A stretch of 64,000 bases of DNA from Rhizobium sophoriradicis (GCF_003939025.1 NZ_RQIH01000003.1:372001-436000), one strand, 5' to 3'; shown: positions 1 to 9,418, counted from the stretch's first letter. Notes: a model not told the origin generated them from the sequence alone. Translations and numbers: made by a program.

Positions 1-2460
1 AACGACCAGATCTCCGGAGGCACTGGAAACGATGTCATCCGCAGCGGAGCGGGTGATGATACGATCACTGACAATGATGGTTTTAGTATCACTACGGAGG
101 ATTTCGATATCGATGCAGGCGATGGCAACGATAAAGTGAGTTTGCAAGGCGGTGCCGCTGTTTATTCTGGATTAATTGATGGCGGTGGTGGCGCTGACGT
201 ATTGCGAGCTTACAAGCTTGGCGGCCTGACGATAAAGAATGTCGAGACACTTGAAACGACGGGTGCGACCGTTGCCGGCTCGGCCGCGCAGTTCGAAGGC
301 TTCGACAAGATCGTCTATCTGGATGGCACGGAGAGCGCTGGCGTCGACCTAACATTGACAGGCAGTGCGCATGCCGATCTCGCCGACGAACTGGAAAACC
401 GCTCTGTGAGGATCAGCGGGGCCGCCCCCGGCATCGACGTCAAAACGGGCGGCGGAGACGACCTGTTAGCTGGCACTAATGGCAACGACACTTTCGACGG
501 TAGCGCTGGGAATGACTGGCTTAGTGGCGATGTCGGAAATGATGTGCTGATTGGAGGAGACGGCGACGACCACCTCCTAGGCGACGCTGGCAGCGATGTC
601 ATCAGAGGCGGTGTCGGCAACGATTCGATTTACGATTCCTCCGACGCTGAAGTCTTCGACATAGATGCAGGTGACGGCGATGACGCGGTGTACCTGCAGA
701 GCTCAAACTTCCTCAATGATTCAGGAACGGTCGATGGAGGCGCCGGCACCGATACGCTGGAAGCCACCAATCTGATCGGCCTGACGATCCGAAACTTCGA
801 AATTCTTGGTGCAGGGCCAGACATCGCCGGGTCGGCAGCGCAATTCGAAAGCTTCGATAAGATCATTCACCGTTCGCTGATATTGGCAGACAGTGCGCAT
901 GCCGACCTCTCCGACGAGTTGGCGAGCCTCGACGTCTCCATCACCGGCACCGCCTTCGGCATCGATGTCACAACAGGTAGCGGCGACGACCAACTGACTG
1001 GCACCGACGGCAACGATACTTTCGACGGCAGAGCCGGGAACGACATCATCTATGGTTACGCCGGGGACGACATACTGGTTGGAGGCGAAGGCGAGGACCA
1101 AATTTATGGTGATATCGGCGATGACGTGATTAAAGGCGGGGCGGGCGACGATATTATCGTCGACGGTGCCTTTTACATCGATAGGGAAGTTTTCGATATC
1201 GATGCCGGCGACGGCAGAGATATTGTTAGCCTGGAGAACGCTCTCAACGTAGGGAATTCTGGAGTAGTCGAAGGCGGAGCCGGCATCGATACGCTGCAAG
1301 CCTACAATCTTGAAGGATTGACCATCCGGAACTTCGAGACCCTTGAAACCCGAAGCGCCAGCGTGGTCGGCTCCGCCACGCAGTTCGAGAGCTTCGACAA
1401 GATTGTTATCTACGACCAACCGGATTACGAGAATTACGTCGTCTCCCTGGTACTGACGGACGGCAGCCATGCCGATCTCTCCGACGAGCTGGCAAACCGT
1501 GCGACTAACATTTACAGCGTGACCTCCGGCATCGACGTCAAGACCGGCGGCGGTGCAGACGAGTTCTTCGGCACCGACGGCAACGATATTTTCGATGGCA
1601 GCGGCGGCAACGACATCTTCAACGGCCGAACCGGCGATGACAGATTGATCGGCGGCACCGGCATCGACACGGCGATCTTTTCCGGCAATTTCGCCAACTA
1701 TTCCCTGGCGGTGAACAACGGCGACCACATCCTGACCAGCGCCGAGGACGGAACGGACACGCTGACAGATGTTGAATTCGCGCAGTTTGCCGATGGCGTC
1801 TACGATTTCGCAACGGAGACATTCAAACCTAACAATACCGCACCGACCATTATCCAGCTCTCGAAAACCTCCCTCTCCGAGGATACGCCGATCTGGACGA
1901 CGGTCGGCCTGCTCAGCGCCAAGGACGCCGATGGTGACGCCCTCACCTACACGCTCATCGACGGCGCCGGCGATCATTTCCGCCTGAAGGGCAATCGCAT
2001 CGTCACCTCGAAGGAGCTGGACTACGAGACGGCGAAGTCCCACACGATCAAGGTGGCGGTCTCCGACGGCAAGGTCACGGTCGAGAAGGACATCACCATC
2101 AACGTCCTCGACGTCAACGAGGCCCCGGCCAACCAGGCGCCGATCAAGCTCGCCTTCTCGCGCAGCTCGATCTCCGAGAATGTCGCGATCGGCACTTCGG
2201 TCGGCCTGCTCTCGGCCGTTGACCCGGAAGGCGGCGTGGTCAAGTGGCGGCTGACCGATAATGCCGACGGCATCTTCAAGCTGGTCGGCAACAAGATCCA
2301 GACCAAGGCGGCGATCGACTACGAAAGCACCCACAGCCTGACCTTCACCGCCGAAGCCTATGACGCGGCCGGCAACGTCACCAGCCACGACTTCACGCTC
2401 GCCGTGAAGGACGTCTTCGAGCCGATGTCATCGAGCCTGGGGCATGAGGCGCTGATCTAG
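1..2460 (+). CDS. RTX calcium-binding / cadherin-like secreted protein (5' truncated)
   Basis: The reading frame is open from base 1, so the N-terminus lies outside the window; 819 residues are visible. They contain three composite modules of about 180 residues, each with RTX nonapeptides of the GGxGxDxLx type, an FDIDAGDG block, a GLTIRNFETLET-like block, an AAQFESFDKI block and an SAHADLSDEL block. Two cadherin-like repeats follow (roughly codons 605-800; motifs DADGDALTY, DYETAKSH and VLDVNEAP). RTX proteins of this build are normally exported by a type I system and fold on binding calcium outside the cell, with roles in adhesion or biofilm; that role is inferred. No secretion genes are adjacent. 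Codon composition is lower in GC in the RTX part than in the cadherin part. Confidence 0.9.
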   Translation, partial: NDQISGGTGNDVIRSGAGDDTITDNDGFSITTEDFDIDAGDGNDKVSLQGGAAVYSGLIDGGGGADVLRAYKLGGLTIKNVETLETTGATVAGSAAQFEGFDKIVYLDGTESAGVDLTLTGSAHADLADELENRSVRISGAAPGIDVKTGGGDDLLAGTNGNDTFDGSAGNDWLSGDVGNDVLIGGDGDDHLLGDAGSDVIRGGVGNDSIYDSSDAEVFDIDAGDGDDAVYLQSSNFLNDSGTVDGGAGTDTLEATNLIGLTIRNFEILGAGPDIAGSAAQFESFDKIIHRSLILADSAHADLSDELASLDVSITGTAFGIDVTTGSGDDQLTGTDGNDTFDGRAGNDIIYGYAGDDILVGGEGEDQIYGDIGDDVIKGGAGDDIIVDGAFYIDREVFDIDAGDGRDIVSLENALNVGNSGVVEGGAGIDTLQAYNLEGLTIRNFETLETRSASVVGSATQFESFDKIVIYDQPDYENYVVSLVLTDGSHADLSDELANRATNIYSVTSGIDVKTGGGADEFFGTDGNDIFDGSGGNDIFNGRTGDDRLIGGTGIDTAIFSGNFANYSLAVNNGDHILTSAEDGTDTLTDVEFAQFADGVYDFATETFKPNNTAPTIIQLSKTSLSEDTPIWTTVGLLSAKDADGDALTYTLIDGAGDHFRLKGNRIVTSKELDYETAKSHTIKVAVSDGKVTVEKDITINVLDVNEAPANQAPIKLAFSRSSISENVAIGTSVGLLSAVDPEGGVVKWRLTDNADGIFKLVGNKIQTKAAIDYESTHSLTFTAEAYDAAGNVTSHDFTLAVKDVFEPMSSSLGHEALI

Positions 2461-2478
2461 CACGACAGTTTGCCTCAA

Positions 2479-2516
2479 CACCGGTGGGGCTAGCAGTCTT
2501 GCAAGCCCCACCGGTG
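2479..2516 (+). terminator. Perfect 13-bp inverted repeat after the RTX gene
   Basis: The arms at 2479-2491 and 2504-2516 are perfectly complementary, with a 12-nt loop, starting 19 bases after the RTX stop codon. There is no clean T-run, only a mixed pyrimidine stretch, so this is either a terminator with a weak U-tract or a stabilising 3' hairpin. Confidence 0.65.
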
Positions 2517-2651
2517 AGACTCTTCCGCCGGTCGTCGCGGGGGCCACCCAAAACCGGCGAGGCCGGCGGCCATGCGGACACCCTGCGAAAATGCCGCTCC
2601 ACGTCGACGCCGATTTCGGCTATGATTCTCCACCCACCCGAGGAGAGCCGC

Positions 2652-3119
2652 ATGCGTCTGCCCACATTCATCCTCGCCCTCGCCATTTCGGTCTTCGCCG
2701 CCCTGCCCGCCTTGGCGGAGACCTACAAGACGCCGAAAGCGCTGCTCAAGGCGCTTTACAACTACGACACCGACAGAAGCGACGCCGAGGCGCCCTCGCC
2801 CTATTCGATCTTCTTTTCCGACCACCTGAACAAGCTTCTCCAGGCCGATCTCGACAACACGCCGGAGGGTGATGTCGGCGCGGTCGATTTCGATCCTGTC
2901 ATTGCAGGCCAGGACGGCGAAGCGAGCAACGTCCGGATCGGCCAGCCGATCCTGCTGGACGACAAGGCCGAGGTGGAAGTGCAGTTCGAAAACGGCGAAG
3001 AGGTGACGCTCTTCTATACCCTGGTGCGCGAACGCGGCGGCTGGAAGGTCGATGACATCGCCAATCAGAAAGGCGATTCTCCCTGGAGCCTGACCGCACT
3101 GTTGGGGGATGCGCAGTAG
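2652..3119 (+). CDS. Small exported protein, DUF3828-like
   Basis: A 155-residue protein with a clear Sec signal peptide (hydrophobic ILALAISVFAALP, cleavage near ALA-ET). The ATG at 2652 is chosen over an upstream in-frame start because an AGGAG site precedes it and the signal peptide begins there. The mature part is acidic and resembles DUF3828-type periplasmic proteins with an LFYTLVRERGGWKVDDI segment, where the WKVDDI part is the usual hallmark of such NTF2-like folds. Molecular function is unknown. It stands alone between the RTX gene and the cold-shock gene. Confidence 0.8.
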   Translation: MRLPTFILALAISVFAALPALAETYKTPKALLKALYNYDTDRSDAEAPSPYSIFFSDHLNKLLQADLDNTPEGDVGAVDFDPVIAGQDGEASNVRIGQPILLDDKAEVEVQFENGEEVTLFYTLVRERGGWKVDDIANQKGDSPWSLTALLGDAQ

Positions 3120-3619
3120 GCGGCGACAGTCCCAACGCGCTGCCCTCTTCCGCCCGTCAGCAGGGGCGTGCCAGTCACGTGAGCAAAGAGAGCGCATGCA
3201 CCGAGCGCGAGCAAAGAGCAATGCAAGGTTGTTGCGCACTGCCTCGTTCCGTTTCGGCACGCCGATCCCGCCATGGCACAGCCATGCAAGGATTTGCCAA
3301 CTTTTCGTCAAGTATCTGAATCTTCGGGATTTCCTGTCACGGCAAACGGCATGCCACAATAATGTCGCTTGCCTTTTGACCGAAAAGATGGCACCAATCC
3401 ACCTACTCGGGCATTAGCATGCCGGTGACTGGACTGATGTGGCAATCCCTTCCGTTACGGAAGGAGACGCGGGAATACCCGCCTGCGTAGACGTTCTTTC
3501 CCCGTACGTGACTTCTCCGACTGACCCTTCGTCCCATCGATTCGGGGCGAAAGCTAAAGCCGTCCGCTTCCCCTCGGGGGCGCGGATACTAGACAGACTA
3601 AGGGAAAAGGACGATCCCA
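3120..3619. other. 500-bp intergenic region / cold-shock gene leader
   Basis: No convincing ORF. The downstream half is probably the promoter and long 5' leader of the cold-shock gene. It holds two adjacent perfect short hairpins (3449-3463 and 3469-3482) and an AAGGA-type ribosome site just before 3620. Confidence 0.5.
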
Positions 3620-3832
3620 ATGGCCACCAAAGGCACCGTAAAATTCTTCAACCAGGACAAGGGTTTTGGTTTCATCACGCCGGACGGCGGCGCAAAGGAC
3701 GTTTTCGTCCACATTTCCGCGCTGCAGGCTTCTGGCATCCAGTCGCTGCGCGAAGGCCAGCAGGTTACCTTCGACACCGAGCCGGACCGCATGGGCAAGG
3801 GCCCGAAGGCCGTCAACATCTCGGCTTCGTAA
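3620..3832 (+). CDS. cspA: Cold-shock protein (CspA family)
   Basis: A 70-residue protein, the usual size of a single cold-shock domain. RNP1 (KGFGFITP) and RNP2 (VFVHIS) are intact, so it should bind single-stranded RNA/DNA and act as an RNA chaperone. An AAGGAC ribosome site lies upstream of the ATG. The gene is monocistronic: it has a long leader and its own intrinsic terminator. Rhizobia carry several paralogues, so which Csp this is cannot be decided here. Confidence 0.95.
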   Translation: MATKGTVKFFNQDKGFGFITPDGGAKDVFVHISALQASGIQSLREGQQVTFDTEPDRMGKGPKAVNISAS

Positions 3833-3858
3833 GTCATATATCCGCTTTCTGCGGCATG

Positions 3859-3890
3859 AACGGCGCTCCGCAAGGGGCGCCGTTTTCGTT
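3859..3890 (+). terminator. Intrinsic terminator of cspA
   Basis: Stem AACGGCGC (3859-3866) pairs with GCGCCGTT (3877-3884) and is followed by TTCGTTT. It lies 27 bases after the cspA stop. Confidence 0.8.
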
Positions 3891-4008
3891 TGCGCTTGCG
3901 AATTTGTCGATCGCACCGGCAAGTGTTATATGCGCCTTTTATGATAACCCGCCGGCGGGCTGCAGGTGCAGCGCCCTGCCGCCTGCGACAAGGAACAAGA
4001 AAACCTCG

Positions 4009-5010
4009 ATGATGCAGAAAAGGCCGATTTTTGCGGTCGCCCCGATGATCGACTGGACGGATCGGCATTGCCGCTATTTCCACCGCCAGATCAGCCGCCA
4101 GGCGCTGCTCTATACCGAGATGGTGGTCGCCGATGCGATCATCCACGGCCCGCGCGAGCGGCTGCTCGGCCATGACGTGGCGGAACATCCGCTGGCGCTG
4201 CAGCTCGGCGGATCGGATCCGGGCAAGCTTGCCGAGGCGGTGAAAATCGCCGAACCCTATGGCTATGACGAGATCAACCTCAATGTCGGCTGCCCCTCCG
4301 ACCGCGTGCAATCGGGCACCTTCGGCGCCTGCCTGATGCTGACGCCGGAGACGGTGGCCGCATGCGTCGCGGCGATGAAGGCGGTCGCGACCGCGCCGGT
4401 GACGGTGAAATGCCGCATCGGCGTCGATGAGCAGGAGCCGGAAGAGGCCCTGCCCGCGCTTATCACGCGCGTTCTCGATGCCGGCGCCGACGCGATCTGG
4501 ATCCATGCGCGCAAAGCCTGGCTGAAAGGCCTGAGTCCGAAGGAGAATCGCGAGATCCCGCCGCTCGACTACGAGATCGCCTACCGGATGAAACAGCGCT
4601 GGCCCGACGTCTTCATCGGCATCAACGGCGGCATCCGCACGCTCGACGAGGCCGCGAGCCACCTCGCCCATGTCGACGGCGTCATGCTCGGCCGGGCAGC
4701 CTACCAGAATGCGGCGGTGCTTGCCGACGTCGACCACCGCTTCTTCGGGGCGCCGGCGGCAGAACCCGACTGGCCGGCGCTCTGTGAGCGGATGATGACC
4801 TATGCCGAGCGCCATATCGCCGCCGGCGGACGGCTGCAGCACGTGGCCCGCCACATGGTCGGCCTTTTCACCGGCCTGCCCGGTGCCCGGCGCTACCGCC
4901 AGATTCTCTCCACCGACGCGGCAAAAACCGGCGCCGGACCGGAGGTGCTGGCGGCGGCCTTCGCGGCGGTGGATTTTTCCGGGACGGAACAGGAAGCGGT
5001 CAGCGCCTGA
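4009..5010 (+). CDS. dusA: tRNA-dihydrouridine(20/20a) synthase DusA
   Basis: A 333-residue flavoenzyme that reduces uridine to dihydrouridine in the tRNA D-loop using FMN and NADPH. Diagnostic segments are VAPMIDWTDRHCRYF near the start, the LQLGGSDP strand, and NLNVGCPSDRVQSGTFGACLM, which contains the catalytic Cys and the DusA-specific GxFGACLM. VKCRIGVD and the FMN phosphate-binding NGGI and GVMLGRAAY loops follow. The frame is open far upstream (to 3439), but homology starts at the tandem ATGATG at 4009/4012 and the upstream part overlaps cspA, so the start is 4009. Length matches the family (about 330). Confidence 0.95.
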   Translation: MMQKRPIFAVAPMIDWTDRHCRYFHRQISRQALLYTEMVVADAIIHGPRERLLGHDVAEHPLALQLGGSDPGKLAEAVKIAEPYGYDEINLNVGCPSDRVQSGTFGACLMLTPETVAACVAAMKAVATAPVTVKCRIGVDEQEPEEALPALITRVLDAGADAIWIHARKAWLKGLSPKENREIPPLDYEIAYRMKQRWPDVFIGINGGIRTLDEAASHLAHVDGVMLGRAAYQNAAVLADVDHRFFGAPAAEPDWPALCERMMTYAERHIAAGGRLQHVARHMVGLFTGLPGARRYRQILSTDAAKTGAGPEVLAAAFAAVDFSGTEQEAVSA

Positions 5011-5075
5011 CGTAAGGTTATGTGTTCGTCGCCACGTCGAATGTACTTACCTTGTGTTACGAACTCTGCCACGGC

Positions 5076-6032
5076 TTATGACCGCGCCATCGGCAGCAAG
5101 ATCTTCTTTTCGATCCGGCCGGCCACGGAGAACACCAGGATTTCCGTTTCTCTGCCGATCCGGCTGCCGTCCATCAGCCTGACAATATCGTCGACGCCGC
5201 CGACCGGGCTTGCGTCGATGGCGAGAATGTAATCGCCCTCCTGCAGCCCGCCCTTTGCCGCCGGCCCTTCCGGCTCGACACGCCGGATGCGAACGGAGGT
5301 CGTCTGCAGCGTGCCCGCTGCCAGCGCAACCCGGCGCGGCAGCACGATCGTGTCGCCTGAAATACCGATGAAGGCCCGTCGGACCTGGCCGTAGCGGAGG
5401 ATTTCCGAAACGACGAAATTGGCCGTATTCGATGCCACGGCAAAGGCAATGCTCTGCACGCCCTGGATCACGGCGGTGTTGACGCCGATGACCTCGCCGC
5501 CCGAAGACACCAGCGGCCCACCGGAGTTGCCGGGATTAAGCGCCGCGTCGGTCTGAATGACATCCTCCATCAGCCTGCCGCTTGCCGCCCGCATCGAGCG
5601 GCCGAGCGCCGAGACGATGCCTGCAGTGACCGTCCATTCGAAGCCAAGCGGGTTTCCGATCGCGATCGCAATATGCCCCCGGCGAAGGCGCTGCGAGTCG
5701 CCGAGCCTCGCCCAGGCTCCGGTGCTCGCATTGGCCCGAACAAGAGCGATATCGGTATCGATATCGCGGCCGAGCACACGTCCCTCGGTGATGAATTCGT
5801 CCGGCGTGGTGATGCGGACGAGCTTGGCGTCGCCGACGACATGGCTGTTGGTGATGATCAGGCCATCGGGCGAAACGGCAAAACCCGACCCATGCCCCTG
5901 CCGGCCTCCCACCCGCTCGATCCGGCTGACCGCCGGCCCAACCCTGTCGACTGCGGCTGCGATCGATTGCGAATAGGCATCGATCAGCGCCACGTCATCC
6001 CCGGGCGCGATGTCCTTGTCCATGAAACCCAT
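5076..6032 (-). CDS. HtrA/DegP-like trypsin-type serine protease with one PDZ domain
   Basis: A 318-residue protein. The catalytic triad is intact: His64 (TNSHVV), Asp94 (DTDIALV) and Ser170 (NPGNSGGPL). A single PDZ domain covers about residues 225-310 (GLQEGDYILAID). It is shorter than DegP (one PDZ instead of two) and has no obvious signal peptide or N-terminal membrane anchor, so its location is unclear. The start at 6032 (MGFMDK) is favoured by an AGAGGA ribosome site nine bases upstream; a longer in-frame start at 6077 is less likely. Probably a protein quality-control protease; substrates are unknown. Confidence 0.9.
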   Translation of the reverse strand: MGFMDKDIAPGDDVALIDAYSQSIAAAVDRVGPAVSRIERVGGRQGHGSGFAVSPDGLIITNSHVVGDAKLVRITTPDEFITEGRVLGRDIDTDIALVRANASTGAWARLGDSQRLRRGHIAIAIGNPLGFEWTVTAGIVSALGRSMRAASGRLMEDVIQTDAALNPGNSGGPLVSSGGEVIGVNTAVIQGVQSIAFAVASNTANFVVSEILRYGQVRRAFIGISGDTIVLPRRVALAAGTLQTTSVRIRRVEPEGPAAKGGLQEGDYILAIDASPVGGVDDIVRLMDGSRIGRETEILVFSVAGRIEKKILLPMARS

Positions 6033-6077
6033 GATCTGATCCTCTGGCGGCAGCAACGGCCGTCCCGCCGCCGGCAA

Positions 6078-6593
6078 AGCAATCGCGATTGCGATCGTTG
6101 GCCATGGCGCTGTTCGAGAGAATTAGATGGTTGGGCGTCGATCCGCGTTCAAGTGAGCGCCAGCGGAGCTTGCATCCCGGCGCAACAGGAGGGAAGGCGA
6201 ACCTAGCCGGAAGGATAAATCGAACTACCGCGACAGATAGATTGAACGAATGGAAATAAAATGGCTCATTATCAGCCCGTATCTCGGCGCATTCCGCAAC
6301 CGAGATGCGGGGTATCAAAAGGAATATTCGCAGCGCGAAGCAGCAGGCAAGGCGCGCCATGTCCTGCTGCCGCGGCCTGGAAGGATGGGCACCCGGCATG
6401 AAGACTAGCCTATCAAACCGCTGTCATATCAATGAAATACAATGATGTGCTCAATAAGCACTTCATTATCTTGCCAATTTTAACCCCCGCAGGCGCGGTT
6501 CTCCGGCCCCTGGCGTAACGACCCTCCCGGGCCTTGCCGATCACGCCTGCAACTGTCTGTCTAGTTCAATCCACCCAATCAAGGAGTCATGAC
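6078..6593. other. 516-bp divergent intergenic region with a candidate operator
   Basis: No supported gene. An AT-rich promoter-like stretch (6410-6485) includes a 27-bp dyad at 6441-6467, listed separately. Confidence 0.5.
6441..6467 (+). promoter_or_regulatory. 27-bp dyad-symmetric candidate operator
   Basis: AATGA-T-GTGCT, then CAATA, then AGCAC-T-TCATT: two nested perfect arm pairs with one mismatch, about 127 bp upstream of the hydrolase ATG. The size and spacing suit a dimeric regulator, but no regulator gene is adjacent. Confidence 0.4.
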
Positions 6594-7430
6594 ATGAGCA
6601 CAGTCACAACCAAGGACGGCGTCGAGATTTTCTACAAGGACTGGGGGCCGAAGAACGCCCAGCCGATCATGTTCCACCACGGCTGGCCGCTGAGCGCTGA
6701 CGACTGGGATACTCAGATGCTGTTCTTCCTCGAGAAGGGCTACCGCGTCGTCGCCCATGATCGGCGCGGCCACGGCCGCTCCACCCAGGTCGGCGACGGT
6801 CACGACATGGATCATTACGCCGCCGATGCCTCAGCCGTCGTCGAGCATCTCGATCTTAGGAACACCGTCCACGTCGGCCATTCCACCGGCGGCGGCGAAG
6901 CGACCCATTATGTCGCCCGCCACGGCCAGCCGCAGGGCCGCGTTGCCAAGCTCGTCATTATCGGCGCCGTGCCGCCGCTCATGGTCAAGACGGATGCCAA
7001 TCCCGGCGGGCTGCCGATCGAAGTTTTCGACGGCCTGCGCCAGCAGCTCGCCGCCAATCGCTCGCAGTTCTACCACGACCTGCCGGCCGGCCCGTTCTAC
7101 GGCTTCAACCGGCCGGGCGCGAAAGTGTCGGAACCGGTCATCAACAATTGGTGGCGCCAGGGCATGATGGGCGGCGCCAAGGCGCATTACGACGGCATCA
7201 AGGTGTTCTCGGAAACCGACTTCACCGAGGATCTGAAGATCATCACCGTGCCGACCCTCGTCATGCATGGCGATGACGACCAGATCGTGCCGATCGCCGA
7301 CTCCGCCCTGCTCTCGTCCAAGCTGCTGCAGAACGCCACGCTCAAGGTGTACGAGAAACTCCCGCACGGCTTGTGCACCACCCACGCCGATATCGTGAAC
7401 CCCGACATCCTCGCCTTCATCAAGGGCTGA
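6594..7430 (+). CDS. Alpha/beta hydrolase (non-haem chloroperoxidase/arylesterase type)
   Basis: A 278-residue alpha/beta hydrolase. Nucleophile Ser97 lies in GHSTGGGE, the acid Asp is in HGDDDQIVP and the His is in LPHGLCTTH; the oxyanion region is [12 protein letters not shown]. This matches the cofactor-free haloperoxidase/esterase family, which hydrolyses esters and shows perhydrolase activity in vitro. The ATG at 6594 is preceded by AAGGAGT and starts the conserved STVTTKDG segment. Monocistronic, with a strong hairpin directly downstream. The natural substrate is not predictable. Confidence 0.93.
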   Translation: MSTVTTKDGVEIFYKDWGPKNAQPIMFHHGWPLSADDWDTQMLFFLEKGYRVVAHDRRGHGRSTQVGDGHDMDHYAADASAVVEHLDLRNTVHVGHSTGGGEATHYVARHGQPQGRVAKLVIIGAVPPLMVKTDANPGGLPIEVFDGLRQQLAANRSQFYHDLPAGPFYGFNRPGAKVSEPVINNWWRQGMMGGAKAHYDGIKVFSETDFTEDLKIITVPTLVMHGDDDQIVPIADSALLSSKLLQNATLKVYEKLPHGLCTTHADIVNPDILAFIKG

Positions 7431-7440
7431 CGCTAGGCCG

Positions 7441-7488
7441 GCGGGCGCTGGAGGCGCCCGCGGGCCATGCCGTTTCCGGTAAAACGGC
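7441..7488 (+). terminator. Double hairpin after the hydrolase gene
   Basis: GCGGGCGC (7441-7448) pairs with GCGCCCGC (7454-7461), and GCCGTTT (7469-7475) pairs with AAACGGC (7482-7488). The first stem is very GC-rich. There is no long T-run, so termination is inferred. Confidence 0.5.
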
Positions 7489-7529
7489 TTTCGCATGAAA
7501 CCGTTTTCGCCGATTTGCGTTTAGCGGCC

Positions 7530-7706
7530 ATGAAAAGAGAACGTGAACCCTCATCAAAGGCTTACCGGCAGGATCGTTTTGAAAATACCGAGCGAGCCGC
7601 CAAAGAAACCATCGAGGCGGAGCAGCGGGCCCGCCGGGAAAAGACCAAGCGGCTGAAAGAACTGCGCTTATCGCAGCAGGGCGGCAAGGATCCGGCGGCG
7701 AGGTAG
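7530..7706 (+). CDS. Small charged hypothetical protein
   Basis: 58 residues from the ATG at 7530; an upstream ATG at 7467 would overlap the hairpins and gives atypical sequence. The protein is highly charged and probably one long helix (YRQDRFENTERAAKETIEAE followed by a Lys/Arg-rich tail). No motif for a known function. Confidence 0.5.
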   Translation: MKREREPSSKAYRQDRFENTERAAKETIEAEQRARREKTKRLKELRLSQQGGKDPAAR

Positions 7707-7934
7707 GCCTATTCTGATGCCGTCGACCAGCGCATCTCCATGCCCTCGCCTGCGTCTCCGCGTGCCCTGTTTCCAACGCCGCGCTTTTTTGGGGACGCGC
7801 ACATGGCACTGCAGCATCTTGAAGCGTTGCGCTGCTTTTTCAATTCAGACGTTCGCCCATCTTGCAGAGCAAGGCCTGCGAAATTATCTTTTTTCGCAAT
7901 AGCGATTCACGGCATCGAAAAAGGGCAGACTGCG

Positions 7935-8150
7935 ATGTCAGACAAGCTGTTCAGCACGCGTGACGAACCGCTCGCCTCGGAAGACCTCGCTGTCTGCAGG
8001 CGTGTGCATGAAGCTCTTTGCAGCGGGCTCAATATCGACAGATCAGGCGCGGAAGCCGATCGTCTCGGCGCCCTCATCATCGAGCTATATCGGCAGGGTG
8101 TGCATGACGAGACCCAGCTTCGCCTGCTTGCCGGCGGGAAACGAGGCTGA
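7935..8150 (+). CDS. Small hypothetical protein
   Basis: 71 residues starting MSDKLFSTRDEP; no signal peptide or membrane segment. The sequence is amphipathic and helix-rich (DLAVCRRVHEALC and LGALIIELYRQGVHDETQL). The frame is open upstream to 7740, but composition and a purine-rich stretch before 7935 favour this start. Length and pattern resemble short conserved rhizobial proteins of unknown role. Confidence 0.6.
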   Translation: MSDKLFSTRDEPLASEDLAVCRRVHEALCSGLNIDRSGAEADRLGALIIELYRQGVHDETQLRLLAGGKRG

Positions 8151-8257
8151 CCGGGCAAGTCATGCCATGCCCGGCCTCCCCTCTTCTTCGCGCCCCTGAC
8201 CTTCCTCGTTACGAGCGAGATAGGATGCACGTTTTCCCATGACCCCTGCTGACGTTA

Positions 8258-9220
8258 TCAGAGGCCGCTGGTTTCCGTGCTCGTGGCCGCCGAGGTTTCA
8301 GTCGGATCGATGGCCGACGTGGATTCGATCGCTCCCGCTACCTCTTCCGAGCTGCCCGTGTCGGCTGCCGGCGTTTCCGCAGTCACGGCAGGATCTGTCG
8401 TCTCGGTGCTGTCGACCGCTTCGCTGGTCTCGGTTTCGGTTCCCGCTGCTGGGGTTTCCGCTGGGGCTTGCGCCGCCATGGTCTCCCGCATCTGGTCAAT
8501 CTTGCCGACCGCCGTGCCGATGCCAAGCGTATCCTTTGCCCAGCTTAAGGCCTCAGGGCTGACCGTGCCGGTCTTGGTGGCGGAAGCAAGCGCGGCCGCC
8601 AGCGCGGCGTCGCCAAGAGCGGGATCGTCGGCCGGCGGGGCAGCCCCCTTGGTCAGTTCGTACTGCGCATAGGCGGTGGCGAATGCCGAGATCGCCGCCA
8701 TGCGCGGGTCAGCCGTATTCATCAGGGCATGGAAGTTGCGTTTGAGCGAATTGAGACCGGCGAGCTCGGCCGCCGGCTTCTTCGCGGGCTTTGCCGCAGG
8801 CGCCGAGGCGATGGTCGTCTTCTTGGCCGAGCCCTTCGTGCTGACGGTCTGCTTGGCCGACTTCGCCTTGCCGGCCTGGCCGGTCTGGACCGATTTGCCG
8901 GCGCTCTTGGCGCTACGGCCACTTTCGGACTTGCCGCTGGAGTGGGTCGCGCTCTTTCCGCTGCCGCCGCTGTTGCTGCGACCGCCACCGTGGCTGCCGC
9001 TGTTGCCGCTGCCGCTCCCGCCGCCATGGCTGCCTCCGCCACCGCTATTGCCGCCACCGCCTCCTCCGCCGCTTCCGCCTCCTCCTCCGCCGTTACCGCC
9101 GCCGCCTCCGTTGCCGCCCTTGGCGAACGCCGGCGAGAGATCGGTAGAAAATATGGTAAGAGGTGAAAGCGCCACTGTCGTGGAGAGACAGAGAACGCCG
9201 AGAAGCCTGCAGAGCCGCAT
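8258..9220 (-). CDS. Exported glycine-rich protein
   Basis: 320 residues. An N-terminal signal peptide (hydrophobic LLGVLCLSTTVALSPL, cleavage near AFA-KG) is followed by a Gly/Ser/His-rich tract at about residues 35-95, a Lys/Ser-rich linker, a more conserved segment (LNSLKRNFHALMNTADPRMA) and an acidic Thr/Glu/Ala-rich tail. A GGAAGGA ribosome site precedes the ATG at 9220. The middle segment contains the likely folded domain. The repeat content suggests a cell-surface or periplasmic matrix protein; no enzymatic motif is visible. Confidence 0.85.
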   Translation of the reverse strand: MRLCRLLGVLCLSTTVALSPLTIFSTDLSPAFAKGGNGGGGGNGGGGGGSGGGGGGGNSGGGGSHGGGSGSGNSGSHGGGRSNSGGSGKSATHSSGKSESGRSAKSAGKSVQTGQAGKAKSAKQTVSTKGSAKKTTIASAPAAKPAKKPAAELAGLNSLKRNFHALMNTADPRMAAISAFATAYAQYELTKGAAPPADDPALGDAALAAALASATKTGTVSPEALSWAKDTLGIGTAVGKIDQMRETMAAQAPAETPAAGTETETSEAVDSTETTDPAVTAETPAADTGSSEEVAGAIESTSAIDPTETSAATSTETSGL

Positions 9221-9418
9221 GATAATCCTTCCGCACTGGAGTGCCGTTGCATCAGGATTGAACCAGCAAGCCCATGAAGATCTCATTGAGCAACTGCTTT
9301 CAATTTGAACTTCCTGCCGAATATTTCTGCGAGAAATGCCTTCATCATTCCCAGAATGAAACTAAAACCCTTCCCTAGCGTTATCCCCTTATACATCCGT
9401 CTATCCAAGGTGAATGAA

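Noticed and set aside
721..2388. 555-codon antisense ORF across the RTX gene
   Set aside because: It mirrors the strongly biased codons of the repetitive sense gene and has no domain, start context or ribosome site.
3439..4008. Upstream in-frame extension of dusA
   Set aside because: It overlaps cspA in another frame and lacks family similarity; DusA starts at 4009.
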